Notes: generated by a model not told the origin, from the sequence alone. DNA of 64,000 nucleotides from Amycolatopsis methanolica 239 (GCF_000739085.1 NZ_CP009110.1:2976001-3040000), one strand, 5' to 3'. Positions 1 to 9,275 are shown, numbered from the stretch's first letter. A program made the numbers and translations.

Positions 1-1371
1 CTGCCGGACGCGATCCCGTTCCTGAACTGGGCGCCGGTGCTGCTGTCCGGGCTCGCGGTGCTCGGCGTGCGTGCGCTGGCCGTGTCCGCGCTGGGCAACC
101 GCCGCGCGGCGTGGATCGCGCCGTGGCTCTATCTCGTGGCGAACTGGACCGAACAGGACTACTTCTCGCCGCAGGGCACGGCGATGGTCCTGATGCTCGC
201 CGCGCTGACGCTGACCTTCCGGCACCTCGTGCGGCCCCGCCTCACCGAACCGGTCAAGGCGCGGCTGCGGGCCCGGCTCGCGCCGCGGTCCAGCCCGAAG
301 GCGCGGCTGGTCGCGCAGGGCGCCGTGGTGCTCATCGGGCTCGCGCTCGCGCCCACCCACCAGCTGACCCCGTACGTGCTCGGGGTCCTGCTGCTGCTCC
401 TGCTGGTGTTCGGGCGGCTGTGGCCGGCGTGGATGCCGTTCGTGGTCCTCGGCGGCGCGGTGGTGTGGTTCTCGCTGGGCGCGGCGGAGTTCTGGAGCGG
501 CCAGCTGGTCCAGATGATCCTCAGCCCGCTCGGCGACGTCGGTTCCTCGGTGGACGAGGGCATCGTGGCCCGGTTCGCGGGCAGCCCGGGCAGGCTCGTG
601 GTGCTCACCGTGCGCATCGGGATCACGCTGTTCGTCGCGGGCATGGCGGCCTACGGCATCTGGCTGCTGCGCCGCGACTCGCTGAAGTCGTGGCTGCTGC
701 CCGCCCTGAGCGTCGCGCCGTTCGGGCTCGCCGTGGCCCAGCCCTACGGCGGCGAGGTGTTCATGCGCTGCTTCCTCTTCTCGCTGCCGGTGATGGCCCT
801 GCCCGCATCGCTCGCGCTGGAGAAGGCCGTGACCGCCGCCCGCAGGCTGCGCTGGCGCAACCGGCCCGGGCACACGGTCCTCGCCGCCGGGGTGCCGTGG
901 GTCGTGCTCACCGGCTTGCTCGCCTCGACGGTCACCGCGCGCGGCGGCAACGACGCCTACATCAGCTTCCACGCGAGCGACATCGCCGCCGCGAGCTGGG
1001 CGGTGCACGAGGCGCAGCCGGGGCAGCGGGTGGACTCGCTGGTCAACTCGGTGCCGCTGTCGTTCGCCCGGGTGGGCGAGGTGTCCCAGTTCGAGGTCGA
1101 CGGCTACTGCGAAAACGTCATGGACGACATCCCCGCGCTGGTCGCCTGCCTGCGCCTGAAGGGCCCCGATTATCTTGTGCTCACCGAGCCGCAGTGGGCG
1201 TACCTGAAGATCTTCGAGCAGGTGCCCGACACCTACGGCGCCGACCTCGTGCGCGAGCTCGAGGCCACCGGGCTGTACCGCCTGGTGTTCGACGACCAGG
1301 GTTCGCTGGTGCTCGGCCGGACGACGCCCGCCGACAAGTTCGTGCAGGGCAGTGGCGGAGGGAACACGTGA
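1..1371 (+). CDS. Polytopic membrane protein of a polysaccharide locus (5' partial)
   Basis: The frame is open from base 1, so the start lies upstream of the window; an internal GTG at 37 is only an apparent start. The visible 456 residues contain many hydrophobic segments in the first two thirds, then a soluble C-terminal domain of about 140 residues without a signature I recognise. The TGA stop overlaps the GTG of the next gene in GTGA, so the two are translationally coupled. Its neighbours are a hexapeptide acyltransferase, a GT2 glycosyltransferase and two glycosidases. A role in export, assembly or glycosyl transfer of a surface polysaccharide is inferred from context only; no catalytic motif was identified. 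Confidence 0.7.
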   Translation: MPDAIPFLNWAPVLLSGLAVLGVRALAVSALGNRRAAWIAPWLYLVANWTEQDYFSPQGTAMVLMLAALTLTFRHLVRPRLTEPVKARLRARLAPRSSPKARLVAQGAVVLIGLALAPTHQLTPYVLGVLLLLLLVFGRLWPAWMPFVVLGGAVVWFSLGAAEFWSGQLVQMILSPLGDVGSSVDEGIVARFAGSPGRLVVLTVRIGITLFVAGMAAYGIWLLRRDSLKSWLLPALSVAPFGLAVAQPYGGEVFMRCFLFSLPVMALPASLALEKAVTAARRLRWRNRPGHTVLAAGVPWVVLTGLLASTVTARGGNDAYISFHASDIAAASWAVHEAQPGQRVDSLVNSVPLSFARVGEVSQFEVDGYCENVMDDIPALVACLRLKGPDYLVLTEPQWAYLKIFEQVPDTYGADLVRELEATGLYRLVFDDQGSLVLGRTTPADKFVQGSGGGNT

Positions 1372-1931
1372 ACCAGACCCGGTCCCTGGGACGGCGGCTG
1401 AAGGACCAGGTGCACATCGAGCTGTGGTCGATGACCGTCGGGGCGATCGTGAACGGCCTGCTCGGCAGCGCGCTGGTGCCGCGGCCGCTCCGGCTGCTGG
1501 GCTACCGCGCGTTCGGCGCGCGCATCCACTCCGGGAACATCTTCCCGGGGCTGCGGATCCACGGCGCGCTGCGCAACGTCGAGATCGGCCGCCGCACGTT
1601 CCTCAACGCCGAGTGCTACCTGGAGTCGGTCGGCCCGATCACGATCGGCGCGGCCTGCCAGTTCGGGCCCCAGGTCATGATCATCACCTCGCACCACCCG
1701 ACGCTGCCCGACGGCACGGTGTCCCGCGTCGCCGAGGCCAGGCCGGTCGTGATCGGCGACCGGGTGTGGGTGGGCGCGCGGGCCCAGATCCTGCCCGGCG
1801 TGCGCATCGCCGACGACGCGGTGATCGCCGCCGGCGCGGTGGTGGCGCGCGACTGCCCGGTACCCGGCGTCTACGCGGGGGTGCCCGCCCGCCTGGTGCG
1901 GCAGACGTCCGTCGTGGCGGAGCCGGCGTGA
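1368..1931 (+). CDS. Left-handed beta-helix (hexapeptide) acyltransferase
   Basis: The 187-residue protein starts at a GTG that overlaps the upstream stop by 4 bp. After an amphipathic N-terminus it shows hexapeptide-repeat character in the C-terminal two thirds (VVIGDRVWVGARAQILPGV, then VIAAGAVV) and the HHP element (SHHPTLPDG) typical of maltose/galactoside-type O-acetyltransferases. It ends in YAGVPARLV, the usual closing motif of this family. The expected role is transfer of an acetyl or acyl group from acyl-CoA to a sugar. In this locus the substrate is probably an exopolysaccharide or its lipid-linked precursor, which is inference. It overlaps the next gene by 4 bp. Confidence 0.85.
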   Translation: MNQTRSLGRRLKDQVHIELWSMTVGAIVNGLLGSALVPRPLRLLGYRAFGARIHSGNIFPGLRIHGALRNVEIGRRTFLNAECYLESVGPITIGAACQFGPQVMIITSHHPTLPDGTVSRVAEARPVVIGDRVWVGARAQILPGVRIADDAVIAAGAVVARDCPVPGVYAGVPARLVRQTSVVAEPA

Positions 1932-2158
1932 GCCAGGCCGACTTCATCACCCTGGTCACGGCGCTGTTCGGGGTGGCGTTGCTCGTCGTGCTCGTGGTGC
2001 GGACGGTGCTCAAGGAGATGGCGGTCGGCCGCCGGTCGACCGACACCGCCTCCGCGCGCACCGAACGGATCCGCACGCTGGACCTGGTGGCGGTGGGGCT
2101 CACCGTGCTCACCGCGATCGGCGCGATCTGGCGGATCGTGGTGGGCCTGACGTTGTGA
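1928..2158 (+). CDS. Small two-TM membrane protein
   Basis: A 76-residue protein beginning at a GTG inside the GTGA overlap with the acyltransferase gene. It has two strongly hydrophobic helices (about residues 5-26 and 52-74) separated by a basic, polar loop. I recognise no family. Tight coupling to the acyltransferase and membrane protein upstream suggests it is an accessory subunit of the same polysaccharide machinery; that is inferred from position only. It converges on the glycosidase gene, with 5 bp between the two stop codons. Confidence 0.65.
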   Translation: MSQADFITLVTALFGVALLVVLVVRTVLKEMAVGRRSTDTASARTERIRTLDLVAVGLTVLTAIGAIWRIVVGLTL

Positions 2159-2163
2159 CCGGC

Positions 2164-3513
2164 TCAGCCCGGCAACCGGATCGCCAGCGGGGGCACCCGC
2201 ACGCTGAGCCCGCCCGACCGGACCAGCCCGCTCTCGGGCCGCGGGTTGACCACGACCTCGCCGCCCGGCGCGCTGAACTGCAGCACGTCCGCGGGCCGCT
2301 GCACGTCGACCAGCCCCTCGCGCAACCGCGGCGCCAGCCAGGTCCACGCGGCGGTCAGGCTCGTCGGCCGCAGCACCTCCGCGCCGGGCCGCGCCGCCGA
2401 CCACAGCGCGGCGTAGGGCAGGTCGTCGCTGGCTTCCGGTTGCCACAGCAGCATCGTGGCCGCACCCGCCTCGGCGGCCCGGGCCACCGCGTCCAGCGTG
2501 GCCACCGCCCGCGCCTGGTCCAGCGGCACAGGGTTCTCAGCACTCTCGGCGGTGGTCCGGGTCCCGGTGGGCGGGGGAGCGGTCTCCGGGTAGAACTCCG
2601 ACCACCACACCGGCAGCCCGGTGAGGCTGTGCGCCCAGCGGGTCGCGTCGGCGTAGAGCTGGCTCGCCTTGTCCGGCGTGGTGATCAGGCCCTTGTCGCG
2701 GGTGCCGGTGGAGGCGTCCAGCGCGACGAAGTCGGCGCCGTGCTTGTGCTGGTTCCAGTACTCCACGACGTCCAGCGACCGCTGGTCGACCACGCCGTAG
2801 GGGCCGCGCATCTCGGACGGGTGGTCCGTGGCCGCAGCCGAGGACCAGGTGTTCAGCACGACGTACGGGCCGCCGATCAGCGCGTCCGGCCGCACCGCCT
2901 TCACCGCGTCGTAGACCTGGTTGTACAGGTCGGTGTAGCCCTTCGCGTCCCAGGCGCCGGCCTCGGCGTCCCAGAACCCCTTGAGCTCGTTCCACACCTG
3001 GAAGTACCTGACCTGCGGGTAGCGCTTCGCGACCGTCGCGGACAGGCGCGCGAAGTCGTCGAAGTGCGCGGGCAGCGGGGCGGTGGCCAGGTCGTCCCAG
3101 TCGGTCGTGCCGGGCGCGCCGCCCTTCATCCAGTCGGGCGCGCAGCACAGGGTGATCACCGGGGTGCCGCCGGTGCGCTCGATCAGGTCCATCCGCTCGT
3201 CCAGGCGGGACCAGTCGAAGCTGCCGGGCGCCGGCTCGGGGTTGCCCACGCCGAAGCCCATGATGTGCTGGTTCTGCAGCATCGGGGTGGCGCCGAGGAT
3301 CTGTTCCCCGCTCGTGCGCTGCCCGGGTGTGAGCCACGAGTCGAGGCTGTACTGTGCGTGCGTCACGCCGAGTACGAGCCCATCCCCGGCGCCGGGCAGC
3401 AGCGTCACGGCCGGTGGCGCCGGGGGGGCGTCCCGATCAGCCGGAGGCCAGCCGCCGAACAGCCCCGCCACGAGCAGGGCCACCATCGCCAAGATCCCCA
3501 CGCGTGCCAGCAT
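2164..3513 (-). CDS. Secreted glycoside hydrolase, GH39/clan-A like
   Basis: A 449-residue protein with an N-terminal hydrophobic signal segment (residues 4-20), so probably exported. The body resembles a clan GH-A TIM barrel. FQVWNELKGFWD near residue 171 carries the Asn-Glu pair expected for the acid/base (N175-E176), and VWWSEFYPE near residue 302 supplies a candidate nucleophile (E306). Length and layout fit beta-xylosidase/GH39-type enzymes. It lies on the opposite strand inside a polysaccharide locus; trimming or degradation of the locus polysaccharide is inferred. The ATG at 3513 opens a frame starting MLARVGILAM; the divergent GT2 gene starts 56 bp away. Confidence 0.75.
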   Translation of the reverse strand: MLARVGILAMVALLVAGLFGGWPPADRDAPPAPPAVTLLPGAGDGLVLGVTHAQYSLDSWLTPGQRTSGEQILGATPMLQNQHIMGFGVGNPEPAPGSFDWSRLDERMDLIERTGGTPVITLCCAPDWMKGGAPGTTDWDDLATAPLPAHFDDFARLSATVAKRYPQVRYFQVWNELKGFWDAEAGAWDAKGYTDLYNQVYDAVKAVRPDALIGGPYVVLNTWSSAAATDHPSEMRGPYGVVDQRSLDVVEYWNQHKHGADFVALDASTGTRDKGLITTPDKASQLYADATRWAHSLTGLPVWWSEFYPETAPPPTGTRTTAESAENPVPLDQARAVATLDAVARAAEAGAATMLLWQPEASDDLPYAALWSAARPGAEVLRPTSLTAAWTWLAPRLREGLVDVQRPADVLQFSAPGGEVVVNPRPESGLVRSGGLSVRVPPLAIRLPG

Positions 3514-3569
3514 GCGTGACCCATCACCGTTTTGCCTTTTCAGAGCTACACCCGGAAGGGGGAAAAGCA

Positions 3570-4406
3570 GTGAGCGCGGCCGCGGTCTCCGTGTGCGTCC
3601 CGGCCTACCAGTCCGGCCGGTACATCGCCGACACCGTCTCCAGTGTCCTTTCCCAGACCTTCGACGACTTCGAGCTCGTCGTACTGGACAACGCCTCGAC
3701 CGACAAGACCCCGGACGTCCTGCGGGGCTTCACCGATCCGCGGCTCAAGGTGCTCCGCAACGACCGCGTGCTGCCGCTGGCGGAGAACTGGAACCGCGTC
3801 GTGGCCGAATCTAGCGGCCGCTTCGTGAAGCTGGTGTGCGCTGACGACCTGCTGCACCCCGACTGCCTGCGCCGCCAGTACGAGGTGCTGGCGACCGACC
3901 CGGCGATCGCGCTGGTGTGCGCGCGCCGCGACATGATCAACGAGACCGGCGAGGTGCTCGCCGCGAACCGGGGGCTGCGCGGGCTGATCGGCCGCCACGA
4001 GGCGAGCGCGGTGATCCGCAAGATCGTCCGGCACGGCGGCAACCCGCTCGGGGAGCCCGGCGGCGCGCTGTTCCGGCGCGCCCAGTTCGACGCGGTCGGC
4101 GGGTGGGACGCGCGCTGGAAGTTCCCGATGGACCTGGCGCTGTGGATCGGGCTGCTGGCCCACGGCGACTTCTTCGGCCAGCGGGAGTCGCTGGCGGCGT
4201 TCCGGATCGGGAGGGACTCCCTGTCGGCGCGGGCGCAGCGCGCGGAGTACGCCGAGCAGCGCGCGCTGTCCAAGGGGCTGGCCAGCGATCCGGTGTGGGG
4301 CGTGCGGCCGGTCGACCGGCTCGTCGGCGCGGCGATGGCGCCGGGCGCGCGGCTGCGGCGGCAGGCGTTGTTCCTGGTCGCCAGGCGACAGGGCGAGCGG
4401 GGCTAG
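3570..4406 (+). CDS. Glycosyltransferase family 2
   Basis: A 278-residue GT-A glycosyltransferase. The N-terminus has the family signature VSVCVPAYQSGRYIADTV, followed by VVLDNASTDKT and the metal/nucleotide-binding acidic pair in VCADDLLHP (D92-D93). A GGWD motif follows in the acceptor half. There are no transmembrane helices, so it is probably cytosolic or peripheral. The GTG at 3570 is chosen because it follows a GGAAGGGGGA ribosome-binding site and sits just before the conserved first beta strand. It should add one sugar to a polysaccharide or lipid-linked precursor; donor and acceptor cannot be read from sequence. Confidence 0.88.
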   Translation: MSAAAVSVCVPAYQSGRYIADTVSSVLSQTFDDFELVVLDNASTDKTPDVLRGFTDPRLKVLRNDRVLPLAENWNRVVAESSGRFVKLVCADDLLHPDCLRRQYEVLATDPAIALVCARRDMINETGEVLAANRGLRGLIGRHEASAVIRKIVRHGGNPLGEPGGALFRRAQFDAVGGWDARWKFPMDLALWIGLLAHGDFFGQRESLAAFRIGRDSLSARAQRAEYAEQRALSKGLASDPVWGVRPVDRLVGAAMAPGARLRRQALFLVARRQGERG

Positions 4407-4443
4407 ATCAACCACCCGTACGGGGGGGCGATAAGTTGTCGCC

Positions 4444-5250
4444 GTGGTGCGTCGCGTAATCATCCTGGTCGCCTGCGTCGTACTCGTGGGTGTTGCGATC
4501 CTCGCCGTCCGGGTGACATCCGAGCGCTTCGACAACTCGGGCGAGCAGACCTCGCCGACCGTGGTCACCGAGGCGCCGAGCTCCGCCGTGATCACCCCGG
4601 AGCGGTCCGACGAGGCCGCGGTCAACTACGGCTGGCGGCTGACCGCGCAGGACGACTTCGACGGCCGCCGGGTCGACCGGACCAAGTGGAACATCTACGA
4701 CGGGTTCAACCCGGTCTCCGGCGAGACGCTGAGCGAGAGCCAGTGCGTGGTGAAGGGCGGCACGCTCACCCTCGTCGGTGACGGCGACGCCACTGCCGCC
4801 ACCTGCGGCATCGCGTGGCGCGAGGACCAGGCCTACGGCCGGTGGGAGGTGCGGGCGCGCTTCCCCGCGCCTGCCGACCACGACTTCAACCCGGTGCTGC
4901 TGCTGTGGCCGGAGAGCGACACCAACACCGACGGCGAGATCGATTTCGCCGAAATCTACGACCCCGCGCGCCAGTACGTGGAGAGCTGGCTCCACGGCCC
5001 GGGCAACGTCGACGCCGGCCACACGCGCAAGGACCTCGACATCACCCAGTGGCACAACTACGCCGTGGAGTGGCAGCCCGACCACGTCACCTGCTACATC
5101 GACGGCGTCGCGTGGGCGACCTACGGCAGGCCCGGCACCATCCCGAGCGTGCCGATGCACCTGGCCATCCAGCAGAACCACAACAAGCACAAGGCCGAGC
5201 CGCCGATCCGCAGCACGGCGGAGGTCGACTGGGTGCGCATCTACGAGTGA
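4444..5250 (+). CDS. Glycoside hydrolase family 16 (beta-glucanase-like)
   Basis: A 268-residue protein with an N-terminal membrane or signal helix (residues 4-22), a Ser/Thr/Pro-rich linker to about residue 60, and then a GH16 jelly-roll domain. The catalytic signature GEIDFAEIYD gives E165 (nucleophile), D167 and E170 (acid/base). YGRWEVRARFP and QWHNYAVEW are also typical of the family. It probably acts outside the membrane on beta-1,3/1,4-glucans or a related exopolysaccharide. With the acyltransferase, GT2 and second glycosidase it completes a locus containing both assembly and cleavage enzymes. Confidence 0.88.
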   Translation: MVRRVIILVACVVLVGVAILAVRVTSERFDNSGEQTSPTVVTEAPSSAVITPERSDEAAVNYGWRLTAQDDFDGRRVDRTKWNIYDGFNPVSGETLSESQCVVKGGTLTLVGDGDATAATCGIAWREDQAYGRWEVRARFPAPADHDFNPVLLLWPESDTNTDGEIDFAEIYDPARQYVESWLHGPGNVDAGHTRKDLDITQWHNYAVEWQPDHVTCYIDGVAWATYGRPGTIPSVPMHLAIQQNHNKHKAEPPIRSTAEVDWVRIYE

Positions 5251-5270
5251 CCATCCGCACACGGGAAATA

Positions 5271-5284
5271 GTCAAGCGCTCAAC
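5271..5284. promoter_or_regulatory. Candidate MarR operator upstream of the nitroreductase gene
   Basis: The sequence gtcaagcgctcaac is an imperfect inverted repeat. Its right arm and flank (GCTCAACTAGG, 5278-5288) are identical to 11 bases in front of the marR-type gene at 9268-9278. TAGGTT, directly downstream, could be a -10 element. Repression by the MarR protein encoded at 9294 is inferred. Confidence 0.5.
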
Positions 5285-5332
5285 TAGGTTGTGAGGGAGC
5301 GAAGGCACAAGATCCGTCCCCCGGGAGTTCCC

Positions 5333-5947
5333 ATGACTTCGACCGCCAGTCTCGCCGACGCCCTCCACGTGCCGCAGGACGTGCAGGACCTGCTGTTCCG
5401 CGAGGCGCGCACCGCGAACTCGTTCTCCGACGAGCCCGTCAGCGAGGAGCAGATCCAGGCGATCTACGACCTGGTGAAGTGGGCGCCGACGTCGATGAAC
5501 ACCCAGCCGCTGCGCGCGCTGGTGATCCGCACCGAGGAGGGCAAGCAGCGGCTGCTGCCGCACATGTCCGAGGGCAACCGCGCCAAGACCGCGAGCGCCC
5601 CGGTGACCGTCGTGCTGGCCGCCGACACCGACTTCCACGAGAACCTGCCCAAGACCTTCCCGCACAAGCCGGACGCGAAGGACCTCTTCGCCGACGAGAC
5701 CGGCCGCGAGGGTTTCGCCCGCCTGAACTCACTGCTGCAGGTCGGCTACTTCATCATCGGCGTGCGCGCCGCCGGGCTGGCCGCCGGCCCGATGACCGGC
5801 TTCGACGCCGCCGGGGTCGACAAGGAGTTCTTCGCCGACCGCAACTGGAAGTCGCTGGTCGTGGTGAACGTCGGCAAGCCGGGTGAGAACCCGTGGTTCG
5901 ACCGGCTGCCCCGCCTGGACTACGACGAGGTCGTCGAGACCGTCTGA
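5333..5947 (+). CDS. Nitroreductase-family NAD(P)H-dependent reductase (RutE/malonic semialdehyde reductase-like)
   Basis: A 204-residue FMN-dependent nitroreductase-fold protein. It shows the RutE-type blocks [22 protein letters not shown] (FMN/phosphate contacts), a central helix with [20 protein letters not shown], and GPMTGFD near the C-terminus. Relatives reduce 3-oxopropanoate or other carbonyl and nitro substrates with NADPH; the true substrate here is unknown. The ATG at 5333 is chosen over the in-frame GTG at 5291 because GGGAG lies about 6 bases upstream and the predicted promoter would overlap 5291. A MarR-like operator just upstream suggests stress- or ligand-inducible expression. 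Confidence 0.82.
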   Translation: MTSTASLADALHVPQDVQDLLFREARTANSFSDEPVSEEQIQAIYDLVKWAPTSMNTQPLRALVIRTEEGKQRLLPHMSEGNRAKTASAPVTVVLAADTDFHENLPKTFPHKPDAKDLFADETGREGFARLNSLLQVGYFIIGVRAAGLAAGPMTGFDAAGVDKEFFADRNWKSLVVVNVGKPGENPWFDRLPRLDYDEVVETV

Positions 5948-6021
5948 AGTCCCTCGCGGAAGGCCGCGGGCGGGCGGCGGATAGCATCGGTGGGACATCA
6001 CTTCGTTCGAAGGAGCCCATC

Positions 6022-8049
6022 GTGAACCAGCCGTCGTCCGCCGCAGCCGCACCCGCCAACAGCGTGGTGGTGCCGGCCGGGACCACGGCCGGAGCCGCGA
6101 TCCGCGAGGCGGGCCTGCCGACCAAGGGGCCGGACGCGATCGTCGTCGTCCGCGACGCCGACGGGCGCCTGCGCGACCTGGCGTGGGCGCCCGAAGCGGA
6201 CGCCTCCGTGGAGCCCGTCGCGGCGAACACCGAGGACGGCCGCAGCGTCATCCGCCACTCCGCGGCGCACGTGCTCGCCCAGGCCGTGCAGCAGCAGTTC
6301 CCGGAGGCCAAGCTCGGCATCGGCCCGCCCGTGAAGGACGGCTTCTATTACGACTTTCTCGTCGACAAGCCGTTCACCCCGGAGGACCTGCAGGCGCTGG
6401 AGAAGCGCATGAAGCAGATCATCAAGGGGGCGCAGCAGTTCTCCCGCCGCCGCTTCGACTCGGTCGACCAGGCGCGCGCGGAGCTGGCGGACGAGCCGTT
6501 CAAGCTCGAGCTCATCGACCTCAAGTCCGATGTGGACACCTCCGAGGTGATGGAGGTCGGCGGCGGTGAGCTGACGATCTACGACAACCTCGACCCGCGC
6601 ACCAAGGAGCGCGTGTGGAGCGACCTGTGCCGCGGCCCGCACGTGCCCACCACGAAGTTCATCCCGGCAGTCAAGCTGACCCGCGTGGCCGCCGCGTACT
6701 GGCGCGGCAGCGAGAAGAACCCGCAGCTGCAGCGCATCTACGGCACCGCGTGGGAGTCGGCCGAGGCGCAGGACGCCTACCTGGAGCGGCTGGCCGAGGC
6801 GGAGCGCCGCGACCACCGCCGCCTCGGCGCGGAGCTGGACCTGTTCTCCTTCCCCGAGGAGATCGGCTCCGGCCTGCCGGTGTTCCACCCGAAGGGCGGC
6901 ATCATCCGCCGCGAGCTGGAGAACTACTCGCGCCGCCGCCACGAGGAGTCCGGCTACGAGTTCGTCAACACCCCGCACATCACCAAGAGCGGGCTGTTCT
7001 ACACCTCGGGCCACCTGCCCTACTACGCCGACACGATGTTCCCGCCGCTTCCCCTGGAGGGCGAGGAGTACTACCTCAAGGCGATGAACTGCCCGATGCA
7101 CCACCTGATCTTCAAGTCGCGCGGGCGGTCCTACCGGGAGCTGCCGCTGCGGCTGTTCGAGTTCGGCACGGTGTACCGGTATGAGAAGTCCGGTGTGGTG
7201 CACGGCCTGACCCGCGTGCGCGGGCTGACGATGGACGACTCGCACATCTACTGCACCCAGGAGCAGATGCCGGGCGAGCTGCGGTCGCTGCTGCGGTTCG
7301 TGCTCGACCTGCTGGCCGACTACGGCCTGTCCGACTTCTACCTGGAGCTGTCCACCCGCGGCGACTCGGACAAGTTCATCGGCTCGGACGAGGAGTGGGA
7401 GGAGGCCACCGAGACGCTGCGGCAGGCCGCTGTCGACTCCGGCCTGGAGCTGGTGCCGGACCCGGGCGGCGCGGCCTACTACGGCCCGAAGATCTCGGTG
7501 CAGGCCAAGGACGCCATCGGCCGGTCCTGGCAGATGTCGACCATCCAGCTGGACTTCAACCACCCCAAGCGGTTCGAGCTGACCTACACCGCCGCCGACG
7601 GCAGCCGCAAGCAGCCGGTGGTCATCCACCGCGCGCTGTTCGGCTCGATCGAGCGGTTCTTCGGCGTGCTCACCGAGCACTACGCCGGCGCGTTCCCGGC
7701 GTGGCTGGCGCCGGTGCAGGTGGTCGGCATCCCGATCGCCGACGAGCACGCCGAGCACCTGCGCGGTGTGGAGAAGGCGTTGCGCGCCAAGGGGATCCGC
7801 GTCGAGGTGGACACCAGCGACGACCGGATGCAGAAGAAGATCCGCACCCACACCACGCAGAAGGTGCCGTTCATGGTGCTGGCAGGCGCCAAGGACGTGG
7901 AGGCGGGCGCGGTGTCGTTCCGGTTCCGGGACGGCAGCCAGATCAACGGGGTGCCGGTGGCCGACGCGGTGGAGGCCATCACGAGCTGGGTCGAGCGGAG
8001 GGAGAACAGCTCGCCGACGGCCGAGGCGCTGAAGGCGGTCCTGCCTTGA
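6022..8049 (+). CDS. thrS: Threonyl-tRNA synthetase
   Basis: A 675-residue class II aminoacyl-tRNA synthetase that attaches threonine to tRNA(Thr). In order: a short TGS-like N-terminal domain (residues 1-65), the editing domain with HSAAH (H79, H83), the catalytic core with motif 2 ([15 protein letters not shown]) and motif 3 ([13 protein letters not shown]), zinc-ligand positions in MNCPMHH, MDDSH and VVIHRA, and a C-terminal anticodon-binding domain. The GTG at 6022 is preceded by AGGAG at 6010-6014. The stop overlaps the TTG of the HIT gene. I see no T-box leader in the 74-bp gap upstream. Confidence 0.97.
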   Translation: MNQPSSAAAAPANSVVVPAGTTAGAAIREAGLPTKGPDAIVVVRDADGRLRDLAWAPEADASVEPVAANTEDGRSVIRHSAAHVLAQAVQQQFPEAKLGIGPPVKDGFYYDFLVDKPFTPEDLQALEKRMKQIIKGAQQFSRRRFDSVDQARAELADEPFKLELIDLKSDVDTSEVMEVGGGELTIYDNLDPRTKERVWSDLCRGPHVPTTKFIPAVKLTRVAAAYWRGSEKNPQLQRIYGTAWESAEAQDAYLERLAEAERRDHRRLGAELDLFSFPEEIGSGLPVFHPKGGIIRRELENYSRRRHEESGYEFVNTPHITKSGLFYTSGHLPYYADTMFPPLPLEGEEYYLKAMNCPMHHLIFKSRGRSYRELPLRLFEFGTVYRYEKSGVVHGLTRVRGLTMDDSHIYCTQEQMPGELRSLLRFVLDLLADYGLSDFYLELSTRGDSDKFIGSDEEWEEATETLRQAAVDSGLELVPDPGGAAYYGPKISVQAKDAIGRSWQMSTIQLDFNHPKRFELTYTAADGSRKQPVVIHRALFGSIERFFGVLTEHYAGAFPAWLAPVQVVGIPIADEHAEHLRGVEKALRAKGIRVEVDTSDDRMQKKIRTHTTQKVPFMVLAGAKDVEAGAVSFRFRDGSQINGVPVADAVEAITSWVERRENSSPTAEALKAVLP

Positions 8050-8597
8050 CCGAGCCGGAGCTGGTGGGCCAGGACGGCGTCGGGGTGCCGGACGCGCTGC
8101 AGCGCCTGTGGACCCCGCACCGGCTCGCTTACGTGCAGGGGCAGGACAAGCCGGAGGGCGACGAGCCCGAGGGGTGCCCGTTCTGCCGCCTGCTCGGCAT
8201 GGACGACGCCGACGCGCTGATCATCGCGCGGGGTGAGCACGTGTGGGCGGTGCTGAACCTGTACCCGTACAACCCGGGGCACCTGATGGTGCTGCCGTAC
8301 CGGCACGTGGCGGACTACCCGGACCTGACGGTGGAGGAGACGCGGGAGCTGGCGGAGTTCACCCAGCACGCGATGAAGGTGGTGCGGTCGGTGTCCGGGG
8401 CGCACGGGTTCAACATCGGGATGAACCAGGGCGTGATCGCGGGCGCAGGCATCGCGGCGCACCTGCACCAGCACCTGGTGCCCCGCTGGGGCGGCGACGC
8501 GAACTTCATGCCGGTGATCGGCCAGACGAAGGTGCTGCCCCAGCTGCTCGGCGAGACGCGCGAGCTGCTCTCGGACGCCTGGAAACGGGTCCAGTAG
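8046..8597 (+). CDS. HIT-family AP4A phosphorylase-like protein
   Basis: A 183-residue histidine-triad protein. It contains [20 protein letters not shown] and the active-site triad [11 protein letters not shown] followed by GGDANF, the pattern of the mycobacterial diadenosine tetraphosphate phosphorylase Rv2613c. The expected reaction is phosphorolysis of Ap4A to ATP and ADP. The TTG at 8046 (overlap TTGA with the thrS stop) is chosen; an in-frame GTG at 8064 is an alternative. In mycobacteria this gene directly precedes the PIM operon. Here a MarR/YceI pair is inserted between them. Confidence 0.88.
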   Translation: MTEPELVGQDGVGVPDALQRLWTPHRLAYVQGQDKPEGDEPEGCPFCRLLGMDDADALIIARGEHVWAVLNLYPYNPGHLMVLPYRHVADYPDLTVEETRELAEFTQHAMKVVRSVSGAHGFNIGMNQGVIAGAGIAAHLHQHLVPRWGGDANFMPVIGQTKVLPQLLGETRELLSDAWKRVQ

Positions 8598-8601
8598 CGC
8601 G

Positions 8602-8637
8602 AAAGGGTCCGGACGGAGTGCCCGTCCGGACCCTTTT
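8602..8637. terminator. Bidirectional intrinsic terminator
   Basis: A perfect 15-bp stem (aaagggtccggacgg at 8602-8616 pairs with 8622-8636) with a 5-nt loop and a short T run on the plus strand. It lies between the convergent HIT and YceI genes, where it can serve both. Confidence 0.88.
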
Positions 8638-8650
8638 CCCGACGAAGTTC

Positions 8651-9199
8651 TCAGGCCTGCAGGCCGGCTTCGATGTTCAGCTCGATCTTCACCTTGTCGC
8701 TCACCACGGCGGCCGGGATGGTGGCGCCGACGCCGAAGTCGCTGCGCTTGATCTCCGTGGTGGCGGAGATGCCGAACACCTTGGTGCCTTCGGCCATGCC
8801 GTCGGCGAAGCCGCCGACCTCGGCGGTCAGGGTGACCGGCCTGGTGACGCCGTGCAGGGTCAGCTCGCCGTCGATGAAGTACTCGCCGTCCTCGGCGCGC
8901 ACGCCCGTCGACACGAACTTCAGCGTCGGGAACTGCTCGACGTCCAGGAAGTCGGCGCCCTTCACGTGCGCGTCGCGGTCGGCGTTCTTCGTGTCGATGC
9001 TGTCGGCCTTGATGGTCGCGGTCACCTTCGAGTCCGCGAGGTTGGCGCCGGTCACGATCTCGCCCTCGACCTCGGCGAAGCGGCCGCGGACCTTGGACAC
9101 ACCCAGGTGGCGGACGACGAAGTCGACGTCGGAGTGCACCGAGTCGATGGTCCAGGTGCCCGCGATGTAGCCGGGGATCTCGGTCGTCGAAGCGGTCAT
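8651..9199 (-). CDS. YceI-family lipid-binding protein
   Basis: A 182-residue protein with the complete YceI lipocalin-like pattern: WTIDSVHSDVDFVVRHLGVS at the start, KGADFLDVEQFPTLKF in the middle and GELTLHGVTRPV later. The family binds polyisoprenoid-like lipids in a beta-barrel pocket. There is no N-terminal signal peptide, unlike E. coli YceI, so this is the cytosolic form common in actinobacteria. It is divergent from the marR-type gene, and both promoters contain near-identical inverted repeats, so repression by that MarR protein is likely (inference). Confidence 0.92.
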   Translation of the reverse strand: MTASTTEIPGYIAGTWTIDSVHSDVDFVVRHLGVSKVRGRFAEVEGEIVTGANLADSKVTATIKADSIDTKNADRDAHVKGADFLDVEQFPTLKFVSTGVRAEDGEYFIDGELTLHGVTRPVTLTAEVGGFADGMAEGTKVFGISATTEIKRSDFGVGATIPAAVVSDKVKIELNIEAGLQA

Positions 9200-9225
9200 G
9201 TGGTTGTCTCCTCACAACGAAGCTT

Positions 9226-9241
9226 GGTTGAGCCCTCAACC
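9226..9241. promoter_or_regulatory. Candidate MarR operator, yceI side
   Basis: ggttgagccctcaacc has perfect 7-bp arms around a 2-bp spacer. It lies 27 bp upstream of the yceI start in the marR-yceI intergenic region, next to a possible TAGGGT -10 hexamer on the minus strand. Confidence 0.62.
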
Positions 9242-9259
9242 ACACCCTAGCGAAGGGAT

Positions 9260-9275
9260 GGTTGAGGGCTCAACT
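9260..9275. promoter_or_regulatory. Candidate MarR operator, marR side (autoregulation)
   Basis: ggttgagggctcaact is the same 7-2-7 inverted repeat with one mismatch. It ends 18 bp before the marR-type ATG and is followed by a TACTAT -10-like sequence (9281-9286). Autorepression is inferred. Confidence 0.62.

Noticed and set aside
5948-6021. T-box riboswitch before thrS
   Set aside because: The gap is only 74 bp and no T-box or specifier structure is visible.
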